Shown: in pieces, positions 16,194 to 25,470 of the stretch
Position numbering within the stretch: position 1 is the first letter of the stretch
How the letters are laid out: each line of letters starts with the position of its first letter
Assembly (NCBI GenBank): GCA_964618895.1
Contig: CAZUDO010000038.1
Coordinates: forward strand, 26,934 to 90,933
Direction of reading: 5' to 3'
Origin: CAZUDO01 sp964618895
GTDB taxonomy: Bacteria > Desulfobacterota > Binatia > DP-6
DNA length: 64,000 nucleotides
Program-made: the position numbers and the translations under genes
Notes under the pieces: generated by a model
What the model was told of the DNA's origin: nothing
Database searches by the model: none
What the model saw: the letters and a program-made list of their open reading frames with translations, nothing else

Positions 16194-16907
16194 CTAGTCG
16201 TCGCGCCCGCAGCGGCGCGTGATCAGCGCCTCGAACAGGCGGCGCTGGCGCTGGTCGCCGAGTGCGCCCAGCTCCGGGTGCCACTGCACGCCGATCAGGA
16301 ACGGACGGTCCACCGCCTCGATCGCCTCGATCACGCCGTCGGGGCTCCACGCCACGGCGCGCAGTCCGTCGGCGACCCGTCGCACGGCCTGGTGGTGCAC
16401 CGACTGCACGCTCACCTCGGTGGCACCCAGGATGTCGGCCAACCGGCTGCCGGCCTCGATGCGCACTGGGTGCTCGACCGGCAGTCGCTCCGGATGGCGG
16501 TGCATCACATCCGTGCCGTAGTGATCCGGGATGTGCGACACCAGATCGCCGCCGAGCGCGACGTTCAGGAGTTGCATGCCGCGACAGATGCACAGCACGG
16601 GCAGGTTCCGGCGCGCCAGCGCGGCGCGGCAGAGCGCCAGCTCGAAGCCGTCGCGCTCGGTCGAGATGCCGTAGTTGGCCTCGTGGCGGGCGCCGTTGTA
16701 GTGCGCCGGATCGACGTCGCCGCCGCCGGGGAGGATGAGCGCCTCGATGGCGTCCAGGGCCTCCGGGATCTCGCCCTCGACCGCCGGCAATACGACCGGC
16801 ACGCCGCCCACCAGGCGGACGACGTCCACGTACTCGCACGGCAGGGAGAAGGTCTGCCGCTCCCCCGCCCTGCCGTAGCTGGAGATACCGATCAGCGGCC
16901 GTGTCAC
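16194..16907 (-). CDS. class I glutamine amidotransferase, gamma-glutamyl-GABA hydrolase type (peptidase C26)
   Basis: 237 residues. Shows LIGISSYGR at the start, ILPGGGDVDPAHY, the nucleophile elbow VLCICRGMQLLNVALGG (Cys), VNSVHHQAV-like VQSVHHQAVRRVADGL and the catalytic IGVQWHPE (His, Glu). These identify the PuuD-like branch that hydrolyses gamma-glutamyl amides in polyamine catabolism; other puu genes are absent, so the actual substrate is open. Start chosen at GTG 16907; GTG 16919 would add four residues. Divergent from the hydrolase operon at 16977. Confidence 0.9.
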   Translation of the reverse strand: MTRPLIGISSYGRAGERQTFSLPCEYVDVVRLVGGVPVVLPAVEGEIPEALDAIEALILPGGGDVDPAHYNGARHEANYGISTERDGFELALCRAALARRNLPVLCICRGMQLLNVALGGDLVSHIPDHYGTDVMHRHPERLPVEHPVRIEAGSRLADILGATEVSVQSVHHQAVRRVADGLRAVAWSPDGVIEAIEAVDRPFLIGVQWHPELGALGDQRQRRLFEALITRRCGRDD

Positions 16908-16976
16908 GATCCGCCCCACGGTAGCGGGCGCGGGCGCGAGGTTCCAGCACCGCGGCTTCCGTGCTAGTCCCGGCGC

Positions 16977-17828
16977 ATGGCCTTCCCCCGCCAGGTGCCC
17001 GGGATTCCCCGCCATTCCGACTACCACGAGCTGGTCGAGGACGTCGTCTACGCGCACGTGGATGGCGTGCCCCTGCGCTACGATCACTACCGGCCCCGGC
17101 GCGTGGACGGGCCGGCGCCGGCGGTGGTGCTCGTGCACGGCGGCGCCTGGGTGCGGGGCGACCCCAGCCAAGCGGCCGGCAACGCCCTCCACTTCGCCCG
17201 CCACGGCATCGCCACCGTGTCGATCTCGTACCGCCTGGCACCCGCCCATCGCTTCCCGGCGCCGCTCGACGACGTGCGCCGCGGCCTCCGGCACGTGCGC
17301 GCCCACGCCGCCGAGCTCGGCATCGACCCCGAGCGCATCGCCCTGATGGGGCTCTCCGCCGGCGCGCATCTCACGTTGCTCGCCCATCTGGCGCACGGCG
17401 TCCCCGAGCTGGCGCCCGAGCTGCCGCCCGACCTGTACGCCGTCCCCGAGGACGTGCGCGCCGTCATCCTCCACTACGGCCCGTACGATCTCGCCCGCAG
17501 CCGCCCGTTCCCGGACGGCCTCGACCCCGCCGGCGAGCTGCTCGGGCCCCGGCGTGCCGACGAGGCCACCGTGCGCCTCGCATCGCCGGTGTCGCATGCC
17601 ACGCACGCGACCGCTCCGCTCCTCCTGGTGCACGGCACGGGCGACACGGTGATCTCGTACCGCGAGAGCGTGCGCATGCATGCCGCCCTCGAGGCCGCCG
17701 GCAAGACCGCGGAGCTGCTCCTGCTGGACGGCGCGCCGCACGCCTTCCAGGTCGAGTGGCGCGGCGAAGCCAATCGGCGCGCCAACGACGCGGGGGACGC
17801 CTTCCTCGCGCGGCACCTGAGCCTCTGA
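16977..17828 (+). CDS. alpha/beta hydrolase (BD-FAE / HSL-like esterase)
   Basis: 283 residues. The oxyanion-hole motif HGGAWVRGD, the nucleophile elbow GLSAGAH, a Gly-Thr-Gly-Asp acid segment (VHGTGDTVIS) and a C-terminal GAPHAFQVEW with the catalytic His are all present. This is the hormone-sensitive-lipase-like carboxylesterase branch, cytosolic because no signal peptide is seen. First gene of a plus-strand run in which the next start lies 4 bp after its stop, so co-expression with the aminotransferase is likely. Confidence 0.88.
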   Translation: MAFPRQVPGIPRHSDYHELVEDVVYAHVDGVPLRYDHYRPRRVDGPAPAVVLVHGGAWVRGDPSQAAGNALHFARHGIATVSISYRLAPAHRFPAPLDDVRRGLRHVRAHAAELGIDPERIALMGLSAGAHLTLLAHLAHGVPELAPELPPDLYAVPEDVRAVILHYGPYDLARSRPFPDGLDPAGELLGPRRADEATVRLASPVSHATHATAPLLLVHGTGDTVISYRESVRMHAALEAAGKTAELLLLDGAPHAFQVEWRGEANRRANDAGDAFLARHLSL

Positions 17829-17832
17829 CGCG

Positions 17833-19077
17833 ATGGAGCCCGGACGCTACCGCGAGTCCGCTGCCCTCTTCGCCCGCGCCGAGCGCGTCGTACCGGGCGG
17901 CATCTACGGCCACCAGTCGCCGGCCACGCTGGTGCCGGGCGCGTACCCGTCGTTCTTCGCCCGCGCCGACGGCGCGCGGGTCTGGGACGTCGACGGCAAC
18001 GAGTACCTGGACCTCATGTGCTCCTACGGCCCGATCGTGCTCGGCCACAACCACCCCAAGGTAGAGGAGGCCGCACGCCGCCAGGCCGCGCTCGGCAACT
18101 GCTTCAACGCGCCGGCGCCGGTGTGGGTGGAGCTGGCCGAGCATCTGGTGGCGCTCACGCCGTGGGCCGACTGGGTGGTGTTCGCCAAGAACGGCTCCGA
18201 CGTGTGCACCTGGGCGGTCCAAGTGGCACGCGCTGCCACCGGACGGCGGAAGGTGTTGGTCGCCCGCGGCGCCTACCACGGCACGCATGCGTGGTGCTCG
18301 CCCTTCCCGGACGGCACCACGCCCGAGGACCGCGTCCACGTCGTCCCCTACCGCTACAACGACCTCGCCAGCGTCGACGCCGCCCTCGCCGCCCACGAGG
18401 GCGACGTGGCGGCCATCGTGGTGAGCCCGTTCCGGCACGATGCCTATCGCGACCAGGAGATGGCGGCGCCGGGGTTTCTGTCGGGGCTGCGCGCTTGCGC
18501 CGACCGCATCGGCGCCGTGCTGGTGCTCGACGACGTGCGCGCCGGTTTTCGGCTCCACCTGGGCGGCTCCGGCGAGGCGGTGGGTCTGCAGCCCGACCTC
18601 ACCTGCTACTGCAAGGCGCTCGGGAACGGCTTCCCGATCGCCGCCGCGCTCGGCCGCGAGGCGCTGCGCGACGCCGCCCGGCGCGTCTTCTTCACTGGCT
18701 CGTACTGGACCAGTGCTGTCCCGATGGCCGCCGCGCTCGCCTGCCTGCACGAGCTGGAGGCGAGCGCGGGCATCGCCCACATGGCCCACCTGGGCACGCA
18801 TCTCCGCGCCGGGCTCGAGCGGCAGGCGGCGGCGCACGGCCTGGTCGTGCGCGTCAGCGGGCCGCCGGCCATCCCGTTCATGACTTTCGCCGCCGACGCC
18901 GGCACGTTCGCCCGCAGCCGTGTGTTCGCCGCCGCGTGTGCCACCCGCGGCGTCTATCTCCATCCGCACCACAACTGGTTCCTGTCCGCCGCCCTCACCG
19001 AGACCGACATGGCCCGCGTCCTGGACGTGACCGAGGCCGCCTTCGCGGACACGGCACGCGTGCCGCCAGCCGCGTGA
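17833..19077 (+). CDS. class III aminotransferase, glutamate-1-semialdehyde aminomutase-like
   Basis: 414 residues of the PLP-dependent class III fold. Visible are the opening RVVPGGIYGHQSPATLVPG, the phosphate-binding NGSDVCTWAVQVAR, LDDVRAGFR (Asp for the pyridine nitrogen) and CYCKALGNGFP with the PLP lysine Lys261, then FFTGSYWTSAVP. It resembles HemL, but the operon (an esterase before, a membrane-TPR protein after) has nothing to do with tetrapyrroles, so it is more likely a specialised aminotransferase or aminomutase. Its stop overlaps the GTG start of the next gene. Confidence 0.88.
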   Translation: MEPGRYRESAALFARAERVVPGGIYGHQSPATLVPGAYPSFFARADGARVWDVDGNEYLDLMCSYGPIVLGHNHPKVEEAARRQAALGNCFNAPAPVWVELAEHLVALTPWADWVVFAKNGSDVCTWAVQVARAATGRRKVLVARGAYHGTHAWCSPFPDGTTPEDRVHVVPYRYNDLASVDAALAAHEGDVAAIVVSPFRHDAYRDQEMAAPGFLSGLRACADRIGAVLVLDDVRAGFRLHLGGSGEAVGLQPDLTCYCKALGNGFPIAAALGREALRDAARRVFFTGSYWTSAVPMAAALACLHELEASAGIAHMAHLGTHLRAGLERQAAAHGLVVRVSGPPAIPFMTFAADAGTFARSRVFAAACATRGVYLHPHHNWFLSAALTETDMARVLDVTEAAFADTARVPPAA

Positions 19078-21164
19078 CCACCGTGCCCGGCAGACGCGTC
19101 GGCGGCGCACCCCGGACGGCGCGCTGGGTGGCGATCGTCCTCGCGATCGTCACCGCGGCCGTGTACGCGCAGGTTCGCGACCACGCCTTCATCAACTACG
19201 ACGATCCCGGCTACGTCACCGCCAACCGGATCGTACAGGGCGGCCTCAGCTGGTCGAACGTCGTCTGGGCCTTCACCACCGGCGACATGGCCAACTGGCA
19301 CCCGCTCACCTGGCTGGCGCACATGCTGGACTGCCAGCTCTTCGGCGTGTCAACGGGAGCGCACCACCTGGTGAACGTCGGCTGGCACGTCGTCAACACG
19401 GGGCTCGTGCTGGTGATCTTCACGCGCCTCACCGCGCGCGTCTGGCCGAGCGCCGTCGTGGCCGCGCTCTTCGCCCTCCATCCGCTGCACGTCGAGTCAG
19501 TGGCCTGGGTGTCCGAGCGCAAGGACGTGCTCAGCACGTGCTTCTGGCTGCTCACCATGTGGGGCTACGCCCGCTACGTCGACGCGCCGCGCGCCGGGCG
19601 CTACGCCCTCGTGCTGCTACCGTTCGCGCTCGGCCTGATGACCAAGCCGATGCTGGTGACGCTGCCCTTCGTCCTCCTGCTGCTCGACTACTGGCCGCTC
19701 GGACGCATCCGGCTCGTGGGCTGGCGCCCGGTGATCCCGGCGACCGTCGTGGTGGAGAAGATCCCGCTGTTCGTCCTGGTCGGCGTGTCGTCGGTCGTGA
19801 CCTTCCTGGTGCAGCATCGTGGCCGGACGGTGGCCGATCTGGGCCTGCTGCCCCCCGGCGAACGCGTGGCCAACGCGCTGGTGTCGTATGCGGCCTACGT
19901 CCGGAAGACGCTGTGGCCGAGCAACCTCGCCATCCCGTATCCGCTGCACGTCCCGATCCCGGCGACCGAGGTCCTGGTCGCGAGCGCGGTACTGTTCGCC
20001 ACCACGGCGGTGGTGCTGGCGGCGATGCGCGCGCGCCCCTATCTACTGGTCGGTTGGCTGTGGTTTCTCGGCACGCTCGTGCCCGTCATCGGCCTCGTGC
20101 AGGTGGGCGAGCAGGCGATGGCCGACCGCTACACCTACGTGCCGCTCCTCGGCCTTTTCGTCATGGCCGCCTGGGGCGCGGCCGATGTCGTCGCCCGGGC
20201 GCCGCGCGCCAGGGCCGCTGTCAGCGCCGTCGCCGGGGTGGCGCTGGTCGCGTACACGGCCCTCACCTGGGCCCAGATACGGCACTGGCGGGACGGCGTG
20301 ACGCTCTTCGAGCACACGCTTGCCGTGACCGCCGACAACGAGGACGCGCACTTCGGCCTCGCGATCATCCTGATCGAACGCGGCCAGGGGGAGCAGGCGG
20401 TCCCACACCTGGAAGCGGCGCTGCGCATCAACCCCCAGTACGCCGAAGCGCACGTCCAGCTGGGCATGCTGCTCAGCATGGCGGGCCGGAGCGCGGACGC
20501 CATTCCGCACTACGAGGCCGCGCTCGCCATCGACCCGTACCTGTCCGACGCGCACGAGTTCCTCGGCATCGAGTTGTTCAACCAGGGCACCTTCACGGAG
20601 GCCATGAGCCATCTCACCGCCGCGCTGCGCGTCAGTCCGGGCCTGCCGCGGACGCACTACACCATGGGCCGGGTCCTGTTCGCGCAGGGCAAGACGGCCG
20701 AGGCCACGGCCCACCTGGAGGAGACCCTGCGGCTCGATCCCACCTTCTGGCGCGCCCACTACGAGCTCGGCCAGCTGTGGACGGCGCAGGCGCGGACCGC
20801 CGAAGCGATCAAAGCCTTCCGCGAAGCGCTGCGCCTCCAACCCGACGCGGCCGACGTGGCCAACGAGCTTGCCTGGACGCTCGCCACCCACGACAGCCCC
20901 GACGTGCGCGACGCCGATGAGGCCGTCCGGCTCGCCGAGCGGGCGTGCGTACTCACCGGCCGTCAGGACGCCGCCAAGCTGGACACGCTCGCCGCCGCCT
21001 ACGCCGAGGCGGGACGCTTCCCCGAGGCCGTCCGTACGGCGGAGGAGGCGGTGGCACAAGCACGGAAGGACGGCCAGGACCCGCTCGCTGGGGCCATCGA
21101 GGGCAATCTCCAGCTCCTCCGCGCCGGCCATCCGGTACGCGAGCACGAGCCTGCGACCCCCTGA
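19074..21164 (+). CDS. membrane protein with C-terminal TPR repeats (TMTC / GT-C-like), paralogue
   Basis: 696 residues from GTG 19074, which overlaps the aminotransferase stop by 4 bp. About ten membrane segments in the first ~410 residues, with FINYDDPGYV near the first helix and HPLHVESVAWVSERKDVLST, the conserved TMTC/GT-C signature. The remainder is TPR: SDAHEFLGIELFNQGTFTEA, HYTMGRVLFAQGKTAEA, HYELGQLWTAQARTAEA and two more. It is the same family as 12363-14240 and is probably a dolichol-type or polyprenyl-phosphate-sugar O-glycosyltransferase; inference from family. Confidence 0.86.
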   Translation: MTTVPGRRVGGAPRTARWVAIVLAIVTAAVYAQVRDHAFINYDDPGYVTANRIVQGGLSWSNVVWAFTTGDMANWHPLTWLAHMLDCQLFGVSTGAHHLVNVGWHVVNTGLVLVIFTRLTARVWPSAVVAALFALHPLHVESVAWVSERKDVLSTCFWLLTMWGYARYVDAPRAGRYALVLLPFALGLMTKPMLVTLPFVLLLLDYWPLGRIRLVGWRPVIPATVVVEKIPLFVLVGVSSVVTFLVQHRGRTVADLGLLPPGERVANALVSYAAYVRKTLWPSNLAIPYPLHVPIPATEVLVASAVLFATTAVVLAAMRARPYLLVGWLWFLGTLVPVIGLVQVGEQAMADRYTYVPLLGLFVMAAWGAADVVARAPRARAAVSAVAGVALVAYTALTWAQIRHWRDGVTLFEHTLAVTADNEDAHFGLAIILIERGQGEQAVPHLEAALRINPQYAEAHVQLGMLLSMAGRSADAIPHYEAALAIDPYLSDAHEFLGIELFNQGTFTEAMSHLTAALRVSPGLPRTHYTMGRVLFAQGKTAEATAHLEETLRLDPTFWRAHYELGQLWTAQARTAEAIKAFREALRLQPDAADVANELAWTLATHDSPDVRDADEAVRLAERACVLTGRQDAAKLDTLAAAYAEAGRFPEAVRTAEEAVAQARKDGQDPLAGAIEGNLQLLRAGHPVREHEPATP

Positions 21165-21190
21165 CGGAAGGACGCACGGAAGGAGCCCCC

Positions 21191-21640
21191 ATGCCGCCGA
21201 CCATCCGCCTCGCCCAACCCGACGACGAGCCGGCCGTGCTGGCGCTGATCGACGAGCTGTTCGCCGCCCCGAGTCGGCGTCCCGCCGACTACACCCGGGC
21301 CCGCGGCGTTGCCGGCTTCCAGCACGCCGTGCACGCTCCGGCCGCGGACGTCCTCCTGGCCGTCGACGACGGCACGATCGTCGGCCTGGCGTCAGTGTAC
21401 GTCGACCTGCTCTCGATCCGCTTCGGCGCCCGCTGCTGGCTCGAGGACCTGGTGGTCACGGCGCACCGCCGGAGCACTGGGGTGGGTCGCGCACTCCTCG
21501 CCGCGGCGGTCGACTGGGGGCGCCGCCAGGGCTGCACCCACCTGCAGCTCAACTCGGCGGTGACCCGCACCGCCGCGCACCGGTTCTACCGGGCCAACGG
21601 CATGGCGCAGGACTCACTCAACTTCGAGCTGGCACTGTAG
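21191..21640 (+). CDS. GNAT family N-acetyltransferase
   Basis: 149 residues from ATG 21191, with AGGAG 5-9 nt upstream. Typical GNAT: IRLAQPDDEPAVLALIDELF at the start, LEDLVVTAHRRSTGVGRALL as the acetyl-CoA loop (R/Q-x-x-G-x-G/A, here R..TGVGRA) and AHRFYRANGM near the end. The acceptor is unknown. Last gene of the 16977-21640 run; its 3' end faces the secreted redox operon on the other strand, 7 bp away. Confidence 0.88.
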   Translation: MPPTIRLAQPDDEPAVLALIDELFAAPSRRPADYTRARGVAGFQHAVHAPAADVLLAVDDGTIVGLASVYVDLLSIRFGARCWLEDLVVTAHRRSTGVGRALLAAAVDWGRRQGCTHLQLNSAVTRTAAHRFYRANGMAQDSLNFELAL

Positions 21641-21647
21641 TGCGCGG

Positions 21648-23105
21648 CTACTCCTCCGCGAACACCGCTCCTGCCAGCGCGGTCGCCACCGCCGTCGTGG
21701 TGGCACCGAGGCACGCCGGATCCGCGTCCTTGACGAACCGGCAGCCGGCCATGCCGGCGGTGTCGGGACACGCGGCCAGGCGGCCGTCGACGGCCGCGGC
21801 CGCGGCGGCAAGCGTACTCGCCAGGCTGGTGGCGCAGGCGACCGGGCTCGCCGCCGTAATGTTCGCCAGCTCGCAGCGGCCGAGGGCACTCTGCAGGGTC
21901 TGGATGCCCTTCCCCATCGCCTCGGCGACCTGCTGGTTGCAGCGGTAGGCCGCCGGCCCCGGCCGATTGCCCGGCACATCGGGCGACGCGGCCCCGATCG
22001 CGGCCTGCAGCACCGTCTGTGTCGCCTCCGCCTGCCGGCAGACGAGACAGCTCGCCAGCGCGGGCAGCGTGTCGAGCCGGATGGCCCCGCAGCTCCCACC
22101 GCACGTGGTGGCCATGCCGAGCCGTGCCGGCGTCAGCGTCTTCCTGGCGCAGCGCCGGTCGCGCTTCCCGCCCACCGCGGCGCGCAGGCGGGCCGCGGCG
22201 CGCGCGACGCGCCGGTCGCGGCCGCCGGTGTCGCAGGCGCGGCCGGCCAGCTCGGCCAGGAAGCAGTCGCTCCACTCGCGCAGATGGGTCTTCGCGTAGC
22301 GCTCCGCGGCGCGCTGCACGTCCCGGAGACACACGGCGCGATCGGGCGCCGGGGCCAGGGGACGGACGAAACCGAGGCCGGACACGGCGATCGTGAGCAC
22401 CGCCTCGTCAGGGTCGTCGGACTGGATCTGGACCGTGCCGGCACGCTGCGCCGAGGCCGTCGGCGCGAAGGTGACGGTGAGGGCGATGCTGGCGCCCACC
22501 GGGAGCGTCAACGGCGACGCCGGGCCGGTCACGCGGAAGCCGCCCGCCGCGGCGCCCGCCACGCCGTAGCCGGCGATGGCGAGCGGAAAATCCTTGCCAT
22601 TGTTGAAGATGGTGACGGTCTCCGCGTTCTCGTCGCCAACCTCGGTGAGATAATTCAGCTGCGCTGGGTCGACGCGGATGTCCTTGGGCTCGAGACACGA
22701 CGGTACCCCGGGCGTGATCAGCGCCTGGAAGGTCGCGGGCGTTTCGAGCGCGATCGTGAAGTTGTCGCACGCGTACCCCGGCAGAGTGCGATGCACGGCG
22801 ATTTCATCGCCGTTCGAGAATCCGTCGCCGTCGGCATCGCCCGCGAGCACCGCCTGCAGCGCGTCGAGGATCGGCTTGCCGAGATAGACCTGCCCCTCGA
22901 CCGCCTGTCCGAAGGGATTGCGCGGCCCGCCGCCTTCCCAGCGCCGGTGGCACACGCCGCAGGCATACAGGCCGTCGCCTTCCTGGAAGCCGAACTGGCG
23001 CGCGAAGTTCTCGAAGTAGAGCGGGCGCGCGTGCAGCGGGGCCGGCAGGCTCGCCAGGACGAGCAGGCCGGCGAGGCCGGCGACGCGGCGGCGGGTGGCG
23101 CTCAT
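21648..23105 (-). CDS. secreted monohaem protein with anchor-D domain and Cys-rich helical module
   Basis: 485 residues, third gene of the operon (start overlaps the upstream stop as ATGA). Signal peptide (LAGLLVLASLPAPLHA). One c-type haem site, CGVCHRRW. An EF-hand/dockerin-like loop GDADGDGFSNGDE follows, then an immunoglobulin-like 'choice-of-anchor D' segment (VTIFNNGKDFPLAIAGYGV, QSDDPDEAVLTIAVSGLG). The last ~230 residues are the cysteine-rich helical module shared with the next two genes. Likely a periplasmic or surface electron carrier or binding protein; inference. Confidence 0.8.
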   Translation of the reverse strand: MSATRRRVAGLAGLLVLASLPAPLHARPLYFENFARQFGFQEGDGLYACGVCHRRWEGGGPRNPFGQAVEGQVYLGKPILDALQAVLAGDADGDGFSNGDEIAVHRTLPGYACDNFTIALETPATFQALITPGVPSCLEPKDIRVDPAQLNYLTEVGDENAETVTIFNNGKDFPLAIAGYGVAGAAAGGFRVTGPASPLTLPVGASIALTVTFAPTASAQRAGTVQIQSDDPDEAVLTIAVSGLGFVRPLAPAPDRAVCLRDVQRAAERYAKTHLREWSDCFLAELAGRACDTGGRDRRVARAAARLRAAVGGKRDRRCARKTLTPARLGMATTCGGSCGAIRLDTLPALASCLVCRQAEATQTVLQAAIGAASPDVPGNRPGPAAYRCNQQVAEAMGKGIQTLQSALGRCELANITAASPVACATSLASTLAAAAAAVDGRLAACPDTAGMAGCRFVKDADPACLGATTTAVATALAGAVFAEE

Positions 23106-25468
23106 GGATACGCGACCTCGACGTAGGGCGCCGCCACGGCGCCGATCGCGGTCGCCACGCAGTCGGAGACGGCGTCCGCGGCGCCGGCGCGCGCGCACCC
23201 GGCCAGCCCGGCGAAGCTGCCGCAGCGCCGGATGGTGGTCGTGGCGCGCGCTCGCGCGCGCGTGATCTTCCCGCCGGGGTCGTCGGCGCACGCGCGCGCC
23301 GGGCCGCCCTTGCGGGCCGCGTTGTCGCGCTCGCACGCCGCCAACGCGTCCGTCCAGGCGCCGGCGAGCGCGGTGGCCGCACGCTCGAGCCGTTTCTGGC
23401 ACGCCATCGCCGCCGACGGGACGTTCCGCGGCAGCATCGGGGGCGCCACGCCATACGCAGCTTCCAGGGTCTCGCCGTTCAGCGCGTCGGCGAGGCACAT
23501 GGTGCAGGTGGCGAGGCCAGGCATGTCGAACAGGCTCACGTGCGCGCACGGCGCCGGGCAGACGGGCCCGTACCCGAGCCCCGCCGGCGTCAGGCTGGCC
23601 CCGGCGCAGCGCTGATCGAGTGCGCCACCCAGCCGGTCGCGCAGCGCCGACGATTCGGCCGCCAGGCGCGTGTCGCGCGCCTTCGCGTCGCAGACGCTGC
23701 CGCCGACCTCGCGCGCGAAGCAGCGCGCCCATTCGCGCGCGTGCTGGTCGCGGTAGCGCGCCTGGGCGCGCACCACCGTCCGCCGGCATTTTCGGACGAC
23801 GCGCGCATCCGTTTCCACGAACACCTTCGCCATCTCGACGGGCGTCGAGCGGTCGACCTGCTCCCACAGGTCGTACAGGATGCCGCCCGCCGACGTGGTG
23901 GTATTCTCGTCGCGCAGGAACTCGACGTACTCGCGCGACGCCGTCTGGTAGGAGAGCGTCACCTCGGCCCGCACTGCGCCGGCCCCGACCGGATAGGCCA
24001 CCTCGTCCCAGTACTGGCCGTCGGCGAAGATGGCGCCCACGGGCTCGCCGTCGAAGGCCGCGAAGGCCGCATTGGTGAAACCGCGCGGCGGGATGCGGTT
24101 GTCCTTGAGGCGCAGGTTGTTCAGCACCAGGTGAAAGCTCCGCCCGGCCGGTACGCCGGCGAGCGCCGCCACCTCGGGGCTGATGCCCATCTCGGACTCC
24201 CACACGCGCAGGTGGGGATCGTCGCGCACCAGGGACGCGGTGGCGAAGGTGTAGCGGCCGGACTCGAACACCACGTGTCGCTTGGCGTCGAAGGCGCGCA
24301 CGTGCAGCCACATGCGCCGGCCCTCCGGGTAGCCGGTCGGCAGCTTGTGGCCGGTCTCGTTGGCGACCCGCACGGTGAGCGCGCCGCGCGCGATCGACGC
24401 CGACACGGTCGCGGCTTTGCGCAGCATGGCGATCGCCCGTTCCCGGCCGGCATTCAACGCCAGCGGGTCGACTTCGGGACCGAACGACGGGTGGTGCGGC
24501 AGCACCGCGGGGATGAAGGTGTTGGCGCCGGCAAAACCGTGCAACGGCACGTTGGTGCGGGTCGGGGCGAGCTTGGCGGCCTTCCCCGTGACGCGCGGCA
24601 TGTGGCAGTCCTGGCACGTCGACACCATGCCGTCCTCGCCACCGAACTGCGGCGCACGCACCCCCGTGCTGGCGTAGGTGCTGGCTTTCCACTCGTCGAA
24701 CGTGGACTGCTCCGGGAAGCCGGCGGCGGGATCCGTCGTGGGCGCGTCCACCGCGTTCAGCTCCCATTGACCGGTGGCCGGGTTCTTGGTGAACGCCGGA
24801 TTGCGCAGGTTGTGGCACGTGCCGCAGAGGTCGGCGCTGCGGTGGAAGGGCGAGAGTAGCGTCGAGCGGTCGGGGATATGCGCATCCGAGCCCGCCTCGG
24901 CGACCACGCCGAAGGGCCCACGCAGCCGATCCTCCGGATCGACCACCATCATGGCGCCCCCGAACCCCGGCACGGGCGCCGTGAGCGCGGCCAGGATGGC
25001 GGCGTCTTCGGGGGGGTTGGCGGCATCGGCGACCGGATCGACGAGGCGGTGGCAGACGCTGCACTGCACCCCCTGCCGATCGTCGGCGGTCATCGCCGAG
25101 CCATCCTCCGGCGCGGAGCGGCCCTCGAGCCAGCCCTTCGGCAGATGACAGCGGAGACACGTCTCGCCCGCGTGCGGGGCATCCTGGTTCGCCACCGCCA
25201 GCGCCGCGTGCCAGAGCGGGTCGCGACCCGCCTGCGCCATCATCGAGCCCTTCCAGTTCTGGAACGGCTCGACGTCGGGCTGGCCGTAGCCGGCGTGGCA
25301 GCGCGTGCACGCGTCGGGGGTGGCAATGGGCGCGCGCACGCTGAGCGGTTGCGTGCCCGGCAGCCGGAAGTCCTCGCGCGTCGTCGGCAGCGGGGTGCCG
25401 GCCCGGACGGGCGCGGCCGCCGCCAGCACGGCGGCCGCGGCGAGAAGCGCGACGGCAGCGCGGGACAC
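23102..25468 (-). CDS. secreted pentahaem c-type cytochrome with C-terminal Cys-rich module
   Basis: 788 residues from GTG 25468. Signal peptide (VALLAAAAVLAAAAPVRA). Five CxxCH haem sites in order: CTRCHAGY, CLRCHLPK, CSVCHRLV, CGTCHNLR and CQDCHMPR, all in the first ~300 residues, with the spacing of cytochrome c554/multihaem (NrfA-like) families. A beta-rich domain (ANETGHKLPTGYPEGRRMWL) follows. The last ~250 residues are the cysteine-rich helical module (HAREWARCF, CTMCLADALNG). Probably periplasmic or outer-membrane electron transfer. No haem-maturation gene is in the window. Confidence 0.87.
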   Translation of the reverse strand: MSRAAVALLAAAAVLAAAAPVRAGTPLPTTREDFRLPGTQPLSVRAPIATPDACTRCHAGYGQPDVEPFQNWKGSMMAQAGRDPLWHAALAVANQDAPHAGETCLRCHLPKGWLEGRSAPEDGSAMTADDRQGVQCSVCHRLVDPVADAANPPEDAAILAALTAPVPGFGGAMMVVDPEDRLRGPFGVVAEAGSDAHIPDRSTLLSPFHRSADLCGTCHNLRNPAFTKNPATGQWELNAVDAPTTDPAAGFPEQSTFDEWKASTYASTGVRAPQFGGEDGMVSTCQDCHMPRVTGKAAKLAPTRTNVPLHGFAGANTFIPAVLPHHPSFGPEVDPLALNAGRERAIAMLRKAATVSASIARGALTVRVANETGHKLPTGYPEGRRMWLHVRAFDAKRHVVFESGRYTFATASLVRDDPHLRVWESEMGISPEVAALAGVPAGRSFHLVLNNLRLKDNRIPPRGFTNAAFAAFDGEPVGAIFADGQYWDEVAYPVGAGAVRAEVTLSYQTASREYVEFLRDENTTTSAGGILYDLWEQVDRSTPVEMAKVFVETDARVVRKCRRTVVRAQARYRDQHAREWARCFAREVGGSVCDAKARDTRLAAESSALRDRLGGALDQRCAGASLTPAGLGYGPVCPAPCAHVSLFDMPGLATCTMCLADALNGETLEAAYGVAPPMLPRNVPSAAMACQKRLERAATALAGAWTDALAACERDNAARKGGPARACADDPGGKITRARARATTTIRRCGSFAGLAGCARAGAADAVSDCVATAIGAVAAPYVEVAYP

Positions 25469-25470
25469 GA

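Noticed and set aside
16194..17816. Extension of the amidotransferase gene to 540 residues
   Set aside because: The extra N-terminal part lies antisense to the hydrolase at 16977-17828 and has no domain; GTG 16907 gives the normal family length.
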